Source of the DNA: Haliea sp. | Lineage (GTDB): Bacteria > Pseudomonadota > Gammaproteobacteria > Pseudomonadales > Halieaceae | Direction: 5' to 3' | Assembly: GCA_016704305.1 (NCBI GenBank) | Contig: JADJAL010000013.1 | Span: 70,560-134,559, forward strand | DNA: 64,000 nucleotides | Translations under genes and position numbers: made by a program | Shown here: piece after piece, positions 30,381 to 38,033 of the stretch | Numbering within the stretch: position 1 is the stretch's first letter | Layout: the number at the start of each line of letters is the position of its first letter | Notes under the pieces: model-generated | Told to the model about the DNA's origin: nothing | What the model saw: only the letters and a program-made list of their open reading frames with translations | Databases searched by the model: none

Positions 30381-31007
30381 ATGTCTGACCAATTTGAATT
30401 GATCGCAGAAGTACGAACCGACCTGGGGAAAGGTGCGAGCCGCCGCCTGCGTCGTTTCGATGGCCGTGTACCCGGTATCATCTACGGTGGGGACAAAGCG
30501 GCCCAGCCTGTCAGCCTGATCCGCAAGGATCTGGAAAAGGCGCTGGAAAACGAGGCCTTTTATTCGCACGTGCTGGCCGTCAAGGTCGGCGACGTAACGG
30601 AAAAGGCTATTCTCAAGGACATGCAGCGCCACCCCGCCAAGAATCGCGTTACGCATGTGGATTTCCTGCGCATCGACGACAACGTGGCGATCAAACTGCA
30701 CGTGCCGATCCACTTCCTCAATGAGGACACCTGCTACGGCGTCAAGACGCAGGGCGGCATGATCCAGCACCAGGCGACCGACATCGAAGTACAGTGTCTG
30801 CCGGCCGACATTCCCGAGTTCATTGCAGTGGATATGCTGGCCGTGGAAACCGGCCAGATCATCCACCTCTCCGACGTGGTCCTGCCTGCTGGCGTGACAT
30901 CGGTAGCGCTGGCACTGGGTGAAGACCACGACCTCGCGATCGCCTCGGTTATCGCACCCAAAGGCGGTGACGATGCATCTGACGCCGCTGGTGGCAGCGA
31001 GAAGTAG
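30381..31007 (+). CDS. rplY: 50S ribosomal protein L25 (Ctc form)
   Basis: 208 aa with the long two-domain form: an N-terminal 5S-rRNA-binding L25 domain (ELIAEVRTDLGKGASRRLRR) and a C-terminal TL5/Ctc domain, followed by an Asp/Ala/Gly-rich tail. It has a strong ribosome-binding site AAAGGAG upstream. The order prs-rplY-pth-ychF is conserved. Confidence 0.95.
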   Translation: MSDQFELIAEVRTDLGKGASRRLRRFDGRVPGIIYGGDKAAQPVSLIRKDLEKALENEAFYSHVLAVKVGDVTEKAILKDMQRHPAKNRVTHVDFLRIDDNVAIKLHVPIHFLNEDTCYGVKTQGGMIQHQATDIEVQCLPADIPEFIAVDMLAVETGQIIHLSDVVLPAGVTSVALALGEDHDLAIASVIAPKGGDDASDAAGGSEK

Positions 31008-31039
31008 ACCCTCGCTTCACCGCATGTGCTTAATTCGCA

Positions 31040-31627
31040 TTGACTGCCATCAAGCTGGTTGCGGGACTGGGCAACCCCGGTAGCGAATACCGGGGTACCC
31101 GTCACAATGCGGGTGCCGATTTCGTGCAGGCATTGGCAAGGCACTGCGGCGCCACCCTGCAACCCGAAGCGCGTTTTCACGGCCTGACCGGGCGGCTTAC
31201 GCTGGCCGGTCACGACCTGCGCCTGTTGATCCCCACTACATTCATGAATCGCAGCGGTACGGCGGTGGCCGCGATGGCGGGGTTTTTCAAGATCCCGCCT
31301 GAAAGCATCCTGGTCGCCTACGATGAGCTGGATATCCCGGCGGGCTGTGCGCGCTTCAAGCAGGGCGGCGGACTCGGCGGCCACAACGGCCTGCGCGACA
31401 TCCTGCCAGCGCTGGGCAACAATGCGAACTTCCACCGGCTGCGCATCGGCATCGGCCATCCGGGCCACGCGTCGCGCGTGACAGGCTACGTGCTGGGCGC
31501 GCCGTCGCCAGCGGACCGGGAGCGTATCGACGCCTGCATCGATGAAGCGATCGCCGCCCTGCCGCTGCTGCTCGAGGGCGACAGCACCAAGGCGATGACC
31601 CGCCTACACAGTTTTAGCGCAGCCTGA
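31040..31627 (+). CDS. pth: Peptidyl-tRNA hydrolase
   Basis: 195 aa, starting with TTG at 31040, which gives the expected LVAGLGNPGSEYRGTRHNAG N-terminus with catalytic His in RHNAG. TFMNRSG, DELDIPAG and GGGLGGHNGLRDI are family motifs. It recycles peptidyl-tRNAs released from ribosomes. Confidence 0.95.
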   Translation: MTAIKLVAGLGNPGSEYRGTRHNAGADFVQALARHCGATLQPEARFHGLTGRLTLAGHDLRLLIPTTFMNRSGTAVAAMAGFFKIPPESILVAYDELDIPAGCARFKQGGGLGGHNGLRDILPALGNNANFHRLRIGIGHPGHASRVTGYVLGAPSPADRERIDACIDEAIAALPLLLEGDSTKAMTRLHSFSAA

Positions 31628-31654
31628 GGCTGCCCACAGAGACAGGACTAGAGT

Positions 31655-32749
31655 ATGGGCTTTAATTGCGGCATCGTCGGCTTACCCAACGTCGGCAAAT
31701 CCACGTTGTTTAACGCCCTCACCAACGCGGGCATCGGCGCGGAGAACTTTCCGTTTTGCACCATCGAGCCCAACGCGGGGATCGTACCGGTTCCCGACCC
31801 GAGGCAGCGCAAGATTTCCGCCATCGTCAAACCGCAGAAAGAAGTGGCGACCACGATGGAGTTTGTGGACATTGCCGGGCTGGTCGCCGGCGCCTCCAAG
31901 GGCGAAGGCCTCGGCAACCAGTTTCTCGCCAACATTCGCGAAACGGATGCCATCGCCCACGTCGTGCGCTGCTTTGCCGATGACAACGTGATCCATGTGG
32001 CCAACAAGATCGACCCCAGGGCCGACATCGACATTATCAACACGGAGCTGGCACTGGCTGACCTGGACAGCTGTGAAAAGCAATTGCAGAAAGTGATACG
32101 CACCGCCAAGGGTGGCGACAAGGACGCTATCGCGTTGAAGGCACTGCTGGAAAACAAGCTGCTGCCGCACCTGAACGAGGCGCGACCCGTGCGCTCGCTG
32201 GCGCTCAATGACAGCGAGAAGGCGCTCATGCGGCCGCTGTTCCTGTTGACCGGCAAACCGACGATGTATATCGCCAACGTCGACGAAAGCGGTTTTACAA
32301 ACAACCCGTACCTGGATGTGGTGAACGCGATAGCGGCAGAGGAAAACGCCATCGTCGTCGCCATCTGCAACAAGCTGGAGGCGGAAATCGCCGAACTCGA
32401 TAACGAGGAGCGCCTCGAATTCCTGCAGGACCTGGGCATGGAAGAGCCCGGCCTCGACCGCGTGATTCGCGCCGGCTACGAGCTGCTACAGTTACAAACC
32501 TACTTCACCGCCGGCGTGAAAGAAGTGCGCGCCTGGACGGTGAAAGTCGGCGCCACCGCGCCCGAGGCCGCCGGCGTCATCCACACCGATTTCCAGAAAG
32601 GCTTTATCCGCGCCGAAGTGATCGCCTACGACGATTTCATCAAGTACAACGGTGAACAGGGCGCCAAAGACGCGGGGCGCTGGCGCTTGGAAGGCAAGGA
32701 ATACGTGTTGCAGGACGGCGACGTGATCCATTTTCGGTTCAATGTCTGA
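31655..32749 (+). CDS. ychF: Redox-regulated ATPase YchF
   Basis: 364 aa Obg-like P-loop protein with GLPNVGKSTLFNALT (G1), an NKLEAEIAEL segment and a C-terminal TGS domain (AWTVKVGATAPEAAGVIHTDF). OLA1/YchF proteins bind ribosomes and hydrolyse ATP. It is the last gene of the housekeeping run before tRNA-Met. Confidence 0.96.
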   Translation: MGFNCGIVGLPNVGKSTLFNALTNAGIGAENFPFCTIEPNAGIVPVPDPRQRKISAIVKPQKEVATTMEFVDIAGLVAGASKGEGLGNQFLANIRETDAIAHVVRCFADDNVIHVANKIDPRADIDIINTELALADLDSCEKQLQKVIRTAKGGDKDAIALKALLENKLLPHLNEARPVRSLALNDSEKALMRPLFLLTGKPTMYIANVDESGFTNNPYLDVVNAIAAEENAIVVAICNKLEAEIAELDNEERLEFLQDLGMEEPGLDRVIRAGYELLQLQTYFTAGVKEVRAWTVKVGATAPEAAGVIHTDFQKGFIRAEVIAYDDFIKYNGEQGAKDAGRWRLEGKEYVLQDGDVIHFRFNV

Positions 32750-32844
32750 GCAAAGCCGGGCGGGGTTGCTGAATCTTGACTTGCCCCGCCAAAATGCGGA
32801 AAATGCGCGCCTCTTCGGGACCGCTGGTCCCCACTCTCGACAAT

Positions 32845-32921
32845 GGCTACGTAGCTCAGCTGGTTAGAGCACAGCATTCATAATGCTGGGGTCGGTGGTT
32901 CAAGTCCACCCGTAGCTACCA
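32845..32921 (+). tRNA. tRNA-Met (elongator, anticodon CAT), island insertion site
   Basis: 77 bases including the encoded CCA. Acceptor GGCTACG pairs with CGTAGCT (first pair G-U). The anticodon stem CAGCA/TGCTG and loop contain CAT, and the T-arm is GGTGG-TTCAAGT-CCACC. It is close to E. coli elongator metT/U sequences and not an initiator (position 1-72 pairs). The 3' 46 bases are duplicated at 60735-60780, so the gene stays intact after integration. Confidence 0.97.
32876..32921 (+). repeat. attL: left 46-bp direct repeat
   Basis: From the anticodon loop to the CCA end of tRNA-Met. Identical to 60735-60780; the identity stops on both sides. Confidence 0.95.
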
Positions 32922-32956
32922 ATTTTCCTTTTAAAAATCAGCGTCTTCCGGATAGC

Positions 32957-34090
32957 TCAAACCGTCTTCAGATTCTCCCTCCTCCCCATTGCGGGAGATT
33001 TGCGGGAGTTTTCATTTCTGATCAACGTTAGCGTCGGTGCTGAACTACCCGACCAGCTCACTTTCTCCACCGCGTCTATCAGTTCCCCAATTTCTGCAGC
33101 GGAGTAATGCGTGGTGATCTGGCCGTTTTTATGGCCCAGCAGGACTTGCCGGGTTTCATGACTGACACCTTTGGCGCGCAAACGGCGACCGAAAGTATGC
33201 TTCAAATCATGTACCCGTACTTGCGGCAAACCAGCCTCCTCCCGCGCACGGCGCCAAGCCTTGGTATTGATGCGATCAACTGGCTTACCCTTTGAGTAGG
33301 TGAATACATACTCCGAACTCTTGCCGCGCTGACGATTGATCACCGCTCGCGCCTCAGCGTTCATCACCACCAATCGATCCTCACCATTCTTAACACCATT
33401 ACCGGGGACAACAAATACACTGGTTTTCAGCTCGGGAATCGATACCTCCCAGTGCCACCGCAAACAAGTCACTTCCTGCTCCCGCGTTCCAGTATTGACC
33501 TTGAACAACGCCATTTCCCTTAAGTGTTCCGGCAAGCGCGCAAACAACCTCGCCTGCTCGTCCCATGATAGGGGATACGGCTTTCGGGCATCGTCACGAT
33601 CGAGCAACTGCAGCAAGGGAGCTGTTTCAAGCCAGGTCAAACCGGACTCATCCCGCCACAATCGGGCAGCCAAAGTCAGAATTCGCCGCACCACCGCCAG
33701 ATCGCGGTTGATGGTATTGGCTCTCATACCTTGCGTACGACGGTGCTGGATAAACTCCGCCAGCGTACCCTGATGAACCTGGCGCAATGGCAGATCGCCT
33801 ATATGCTGGTCCAGAATTTTCAGGGATTGTGCGTAGCGGCCAATACTGCGTTTATGCTGATAATCCAGCAAAAACTTGGTGGCCGCCTGCCGAAAAGAAT
33901 GCTCAACTCGAATACCGTAGACATTCGCTTTGCGCAACTCTTCCAATCGTCGAATCAGGTATTGTTCCGCCTCCTTGAGTTCACTTGTTCCAGTGCTCTC
34001 GTGAAGTCGGCCATATCCCCTGACGCATTTATCAATGTGCCAGATGCCCTGGGTGCCTCTTTTGTAGAGGCCCGGGATTCGCTTTGACAT
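32957..34090 (-). CDS. int: Tyrosine recombinase (island integrase)
   Basis: 377 aa. An N-terminal SAM-like core-binding region (about residues 60-150) is followed by a catalytic domain with the active-site Arg in NTGTREQEVTCLRW, the HDLKHTFGRRL box, LLGHKNGQ and the nucleophile Tyr in THYS. It ends 36 bases from the tRNA, the usual position for the enzyme that integrated the element. The 3' tail after the Tyr is about 40 residues of unconserved sequence. Its start overlaps the end of the preceding gene by 136 bases. Confidence 0.93.
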   Translation of the reverse strand: MSKRIPGLYKRGTQGIWHIDKCVRGYGRLHESTGTSELKEAEQYLIRRLEELRKANVYGIRVEHSFRQAATKFLLDYQHKRSIGRYAQSLKILDQHIGDLPLRQVHQGTLAEFIQHRRTQGMRANTINRDLAVVRRILTLAARLWRDESGLTWLETAPLLQLLDRDDARKPYPLSWDEQARLFARLPEHLREMALFKVNTGTREQEVTCLRWHWEVSIPELKTSVFVVPGNGVKNGEDRLVVMNAEARAVINRQRGKSSEYVFTYSKGKPVDRINTKAWRRAREEAGLPQVRVHDLKHTFGRRLRAKGVSHETRQVLLGHKNGQITTHYSAAEIGELIDAVEKVSWSGSSAPTLTLIRNENSRKSPAMGRRENLKTV

Positions 34091-34305
34091 AGGAAATCTC
34101 CTCTATGCTTTGGCGAACACCCACAGCGGTTCATATATTGCTCCGCCCAGGCGTCCATTTCAAGCCGATCAAATGCAATGCCCTGCTTACCGATTGGAAT
34201 CTCCGTCAGACTCGCCCGAACTTCCCGGTTAAATCGGTTCTTGTCCATGCCCAAGTAGCTGGGAGCATCGCGCAAACGGATGAATCGAGGGAGAAGAATG
34301 GTCAT
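33955..34305 (-). CDS. AlpA-like small DNA-binding protein of the integration module
   Basis: 116 aa. The first half resembles AlpA/excisionase helix-turn-helix proteins (RLRDAPSYLGMDKNRFNREVR). The second half has the GTLINASGDMADFTRALEQ segment that I recall from small proteins next to integrases of this type, which supports the long ORF despite its 136-base overlap with int. The probable role is a recombination directionality factor or regulator of int. It starts 3 bases after the next gene upstream ends. Confidence 0.7.
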   Translation of the reverse strand: MTILLPRFIRLRDAPSYLGMDKNRFNREVRASLTEIPIGKQGIAFDRLEMDAWAEQYMNRCGCSPKHRGDFLCQSESRASTKEAPRASGTLINASGDMADFTRALEQVNSRRRNNT

Positions 34306-34308
34306 GTT

Positions 34309-35175
34309 CTAGCGCCCCAGATACACCGCAGTAATCTGTTCCCTGACATGGCCTAGCTCCTCGCTGATAGTCAGCCGAGCCCGCTGATCGGTCTCCCTTT
34401 GGGACTTGGTGAGCTGCGCTTTGGCAGGCCCGCCTCCATGGGGGGAGTGCCAGCCGGTGAGTTCCAGGTAGCGTTGCTGGGCATAGGCATGACGCAGGCC
34501 ATGCATTTTCGATAGCCCGGCATTGGCGGTGTGGCGCTCGTAGATTCTCAGTTGTTCAATATATTGTCGGCCCCCGGGAATAAGGGAACCCAGGCCGGCC
34601 AGTTGCTTGGCTTCTTCAAGCAAGTCTCGCTGTTCAGAGGTGCGGATGGGGACCGTGCGTTCCCGCCCGCCCTTGGTCCAACTGGCCTTCAGTTGCAGGT
34701 GATCACCCCGATCCGCCCACCGGGGCTGGATCTTGAGGGCTTCTTCTCGTCTTAGCCCAAAGGCCTGTTGCAGGCGCAGGCTCATGCGTACGTGTTCATC
34801 CTTAACCTGAGAAAGCGGTTCCTTCGCCAGGTCCCTTGCTTTGCTCTCATGGGACACAAACTGCCGGTCCGGTATGCCATAGAAGTCATTGGCGCTGGCC
34901 ACGACGGCCCGTTTGTTCACCTTCTCGGCCCACCAGCGCAAACAACTCATCCGATTCTTGATGGTCCCGGGGGAGAGGTTTTGTTGCAGCCACTGGTCGA
35001 CCAGGGCCTGGACATGCTTTTGTTTGAGGGACGTGGCTTTCAGCTGTCTGAAGCCCAGGTCATGTAACTGGTTGGCGATGGCACTGAGTTGTCTTTCCCG
35101 GCCCACGCGCGTTTCAAAGCTGCCCTCATGGCTGTGCTTGCATAACAGTTTCAGTTGGTAGTTCAGGTCTCGCAT
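34309..35175 (-). CDS. Integrase-domain protein (second recombinase-like protein)
   Basis: 288 aa resembling the phage-integrase N-terminal plus Integrase_1 type. It has an N-terminal helical SAM-like part (about 1-95, with NLSPGTIKNRMSCLRWWAEK) and a catalytic-like part with the Arg in FGLRREEALKI and the MHGLRHAYAQQRYLEL box, ending in ELGHVREQITAVYLG with a candidate Tyr. The key residues seem present, so it may be active. It forms a three-gene unit with the AlpA-like protein and int, all on the minus strand. Confidence 0.8.
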   Translation of the reverse strand: MRDLNYQLKLLCKHSHEGSFETRVGRERQLSAIANQLHDLGFRQLKATSLKQKHVQALVDQWLQQNLSPGTIKNRMSCLRWWAEKVNKRAVVASANDFYGIPDRQFVSHESKARDLAKEPLSQVKDEHVRMSLRLQQAFGLRREEALKIQPRWADRGDHLQLKASWTKGGRERTVPIRTSEQRDLLEEAKQLAGLGSLIPGGRQYIEQLRIYERHTANAGLSKMHGLRHAYAQQRYLELTGWHSPHGGGPAKAQLTKSQRETDQRARLTISEELGHVREQITAVYLGR

Positions 35176-35393
35176 AGTGTTGTTTCCTTCGGTGAGTGTT
35201 TCTGATCACCTGGCAACAGAAGCTGCGCAGGTCCGCCAAGCGGTACGATCACGGGACACCAATCCCGGTTGACCTGAATGTGTCTGGCCCTAGACAACAC
35301 GGTGTGTTTTCGAATGAAAACTGGCCCGTGCAAACCAACGGTTATCCAGCCAGGGGCTGGGGTAGATTTACCTCCTTATGTGAAAAGAGCAGA

Positions 35394-35417
35394 ACGCACT
35401 GACCGTCAGTGCGTTTT
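35394..35417 (+). terminator. Terminator-like hairpin
   Basis: Perfect 9-bp inverted repeat ACGCACTGA / TCAGTGCGT with a 3-base loop followed by TTTT. No plus-strand gene precedes it, so it could also be an operator for the divergent integration module starting at 35175. Confidence 0.5.
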
Positions 35418-36004
35418 CGGGGTTGAAGAGACTGAGGATTAGGTGGGGCACGCGCCCGTCTATCAACAGCGTTTTGGAACAGATCCCCGTAACAAGCGGG
35501 AGAGATTTAAAAGAACGGCACCCAGACAATGCGGCACCGCGATGCTTCGAAGATGGACCCGGTCATGACTGACCGCTGCGTCAATAAAGGTCCGAAGGGA
35601 CGCATTCAGCAGATTCCGATGCTGCCGGAAACTACCTACCCCGTTCGCTTTCGCAAGGTGGGGTCTTCCTTGCCACTTTAAGCGCAGTGGCCGCGACAAA
35701 ATTCTGTGTTGGTGCCTACAATACGAACCAAAAATACGGCTGTCACAGAGAACTCGACCTGAATCGGAGGTGCTTTTTATCGAACGTCTGGCGCTTTGGT
35801 AGTCAGTACCTCGTCGGGGAAGCGACTTCTGGGGTAGCGAGGGAAATTTCGAGCCCACAAATCCGCAAGTTTAGGCGCTTGATGGAGTGGGTCCAGTGGA
35901 ACCACCCCTGATTACACATGGAACAGAAGTGTTGCTGCGTTTATTGCCATAGAGCACGGGCGCCCACGTCACTACCCGCTGCGCCTGGCAGTGACTTGGG
36001 CTCG
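35418..36004. other. Non-coding or decayed segment
   Basis: About 590 bases with open frames on the minus strand, but no recognisable protein and no convincing ribosome-binding site. Probably remains of earlier insertions; nothing specific can be named. Confidence 0.4.
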
Positions 36005-36108
36005 CCTGAATACCGATACAACACCTTTTCGAGTCTGGACAGCGCCTGCGCACGCCGGGTGGGACTTATGGTTCTGATATTGCGGAGCGTCCACTGTAAG
36101 GCGGGCAG
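36005..36108 (-). pseudogene. Fragment of an abiEii-like 3' end
   Basis: About 104 bases that align by eye (roughly three quarters identical) with the 3' end of the complete abiEii at 60912-61015. The translated LPALQWTLRNIRTISP and RAQALSRLEKVL correspond to LPAVQWKLSNIRKMSP and RAKALSKLEKVL. The rest of the gene is absent. It is bordered directly by IS256 transposase sequence, so insertion and deletion probably destroyed it. Confidence 0.75.
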
Positions 36109-36109
36109 C

Positions 36110-36338
36110 TGTTCATGTACTTGCGGGTGTCCCACGTAGTGCTGGAAACATGCCTGAGCCTGGCTACAACGAGCATCAGTACCGAGTTGCCATCAGGGAA
36201 AGAACCCACGACTTTCGTTCTACGCCGGGCCTCCTTGAGCAGCCGCTCCACCGGATTGTTGGTCTTGATCTTGAGCCAGTGCTGCGGTGGATACGCGAAG
36301 TAGGCGAAGGTTGGCCAAGGCATGCGACAGGATGCCAT
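36110..36338 (-). pseudogene. IS256-family transposase C-terminal fragment
   Basis: About 75 codons matching the end of mutator/IS256 transposases: KIKTNNPVERLLKEARRRTK, VVGSFPDG and then LMLVVARLRHV. The N-terminal DDE domain is missing, so the element is dead. It abuts the abiEii fragment. Confidence 0.8.
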
Positions 36339-36741
36339 CTGGGCCTGTGTTAAAAATCATTTCCGCGACGGGGGCATCGGGCACATGTACCAGTGAATAG
36401 GGCTTTGCAACTTTTTCACTATCAATTGTCAGTTTCGCTCTCACGCACTGGCATGCTTCGAACGGCAATGATTGTACTTCGATATGCAGGTAATATAGCC
36501 AGGGTATTTGCGCTGCATTGCTTGACCCGGCCGTTTATCATTTTTGAACGAACAATTTGTGCTGGCGTCGGCATAGTGTTCCCCCAATTAGGAACTACTA
36601 AATGTCAGGCCATTCGTATCGGCTAATCACCTGTCTCTTGCGAACAGCTAGTCAGGGATGCAGCGCCGAAAATCCAGCCACCGATTGCGATCCTGAGCAC
36701 ATGTTTACAAGCTGCGTGCGGGCCTTATCGCAGTCAAAAAT
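36339..36741. other. No gene seen
   Basis: About 400 bases, AT-richer than the backbone. Short open frames exist on both strands but none resembles a known protein. Confidence 0.4.
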
Positions 36742-37071
36742 CTAATGCTTGAAAATGATGGTGAGCAAAATTATCGAATCAGCTATGGCTGCTAGTGAGT
36801 GCCGCTCGTTGGGTGCTAAATACAACAATTGCCCCGGTCCCAAAATCTGGGAAATACCCATTGCCGTAAATTCTGTACTTCCCTCTATGCAATGTATTGT
36901 AATTGGCCCGGAGACCTGATGCTCTTTGAATACTCTTCCCGCCGGAATTACCAGGCGCGCAACTTCCAATTCCTTGGTCCTCAAGACTACCTTGGTTTTC
37001 TCAACCGCTATATCCTGAGCCCAGGTTTTTAAATCAACGATTTCGTTGGGTTTCGCGTGATGTGTTGACAC
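36742..37071 (-). CDS. Small cupin-domain protein
   Basis: 109 aa from a GTG at 37071 preceded by AAAGGAG. A single cupin barrel is suggested by RLVIPAGRVFKEHQVSGPITIHCIEG and a second motif GPGQLLYLAPNERHSL. The metal-binding His set is incomplete relative to classic cupins (His in KEHQV, THC-like and ERHSL positions). Last gene of the unit behind the divergent sigma54 promoter. A role in NO or nitrite metabolism is inferred only from its neighbours. Confidence 0.65.
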   Translation of the reverse strand: MSTHHAKPNEIVDLKTWAQDIAVEKTKVVLRTKELEVARLVIPAGRVFKEHQVSGPITIHCIEGSTEFTAMGISQILGPGQLLYLAPNERHSLAAIADSIILLTIIFKH

Positions 37072-37541
37072 GATTCTTCTCCTTTCGAATGTTCATTATT
37101 CCAACGTTCAGTCTGGAAATGCTTTGCCGATGAATGAGGTGTCCCCAATACCCTGGACTCTGATGACAATCGGGCAGTCGATAGTGCATGTGCCATTCGA
37201 GTCGCAATGGACTTCGCATTGAATTTAAGTGTCTCACCACGTTCCCCCACGAAATGTGCATCTATGCATTGATGAAACAGAGTGAGCCATCTCTGAACGT
37301 GATGGGGTTCCATTTCTGATCTCATGTTCAGCGGTTTGCGGGTTTGATAGGGATTACCGTTGAACGAGTCGATTCGAAAAAGAAGCATTTCCCAAAAACT
37401 GACTATCCGGGGAATATGAACCTCGAGATCCACCTCGGCAATTTCAGTAAAGAAGAAGCCAATTTCTGGATCTATCAGTGCTTTCTCATAGAAACATCGA
37501 ATCAGAAAATTAAGATCGTCTCGATCCTTGATTTCGGTCAT
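37029..37541 (-). CDS. Group III truncated haemoglobin
   Basis: About 170 codons from the ATG at 37541. Residues DLNFLIRCFYEKALIDPEIGFFF, the HIPRIVSFWEMLLF helix and the HVQRWLTLFHQCIDAHF segment with the proximal-His region identify a class III trHb, as in Campylobacter Ctb. These globins bind O2 and NO and are tied to nitrosative stress. The tail after about residue 125 is non-family sequence running 43 bases into the cupin gene; a small frameshift near the end is possible. It lies 8 bases after the preceding membrane-protein gene. Confidence 0.8.
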   Translation of the reverse strand: MTEIKDRDDLNFLIRCFYEKALIDPEIGFFFTEIAEVDLEVHIPRIVSFWEMLLFRIDSFNGNPYQTRKPLNMRSEMEPHHVQRWLTLFHQCIDAHFVGERGETLKFNAKSIATRMAHALSTARLSSESRVLGTPHSSAKHFQTERWNNEHSKGEESCQHITRNPTKSLI

Positions 37542-37549
37542 GGCAGCTA

Positions 37550-37861
37550 TTACAGGCGGTGCATACCTGCCAAGCAGCATTCATGGACAATGTTTTCGCA
37601 GGGGGTGGTCATAGGGATTGGGGCACCGGGGTTTAAGCGCATGAAGTCATTGATTTCAAGTTGCCTGCCGGCAATGAGGTGCATGATATAGCTGAGCGTG
37701 AGTGCCGCCGCGCCCAGTAGAATGCTGATGTGGGCGCCGACTTGCGCCTGCAGTGCAAAGGTATCGTGTGCGGCGAAACCGACATAGGCCCCGATGGTCA
37801 TTGTTCCCAAGGACAGTGGCATAAAGACTGTGGCGATGTGATTCAGTGTGCGCGCTTCCAT
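37550..37861 (-). CDS. Small membrane protein, first gene behind a sigma54-type promoter
   Basis: 103 aa from the ATG at 37861 with GGAG upstream. The frame is open to 37987, but that part would lie upstream of the promoter. Two or three hydrophobic helices are seen (HIATVFMPLSLGTMTIGAYVGF and the ISILLGAAALTLSYIMHLIAG segment), with histidines inside or next to helices, and a C-terminal soluble tail containing two adjacent Cys. I do not recognise the family. Position suggests an NO-induced inner-membrane protein, perhaps haem-binding. Confidence 0.6.
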   Translation of the reverse strand: MEARTLNHIATVFMPLSLGTMTIGAYVGFAAHDTFALQAQVGAHISILLGAAALTLSYIMHLIAGRQLEINDFMRLNPGAPIPMTTPCENIVHECCLAGMHRL

Positions 37862-37925
37862 GGTAAATCTCCGTGGCGTATTGAATGTTGGCTGGATTTG
37901 CCTCCAAGGCTCTTGTAATAGGAGA

Positions 37926-37941
37926 AGCAACGAATATGCCA
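37926..37941 (-). promoter_or_regulatory. Sigma54-type promoter of the membrane protein / trHb / cupin unit
   Basis: On the minus strand it reads TGGCATATTCGTTGCT: GG and GC separated by exactly 10 bases, close to the consensus TGGCAC-N5-TTGCA. It lies 65 bases upstream of the ATG at 37861 and is divergent from norR, whose product acts with sigma54. Two TGTCAT half-sites on the same strand lie further upstream, inside 38000-38035. Confidence 0.7.
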
Positions 37942-38033
37942 TGCTAATATTGTAATAAAAACAAATAGATATAGACTGCGGTATCAATATGGAGCACAGT
38001 GAATGTTATTAATATGACACTAGTAAAATCTAA

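Noticed and set aside
32760..32800. Terminator after ychF
   Set aside because: A GGCGGGG/CCCCGCC inverted repeat is present, but the loop is 18 bases and no T run follows.
35463..35858. 131-codon minus-strand open frame
   Set aside because: No family resemblance, no ribosome-binding site, and it lies in visibly decayed DNA.
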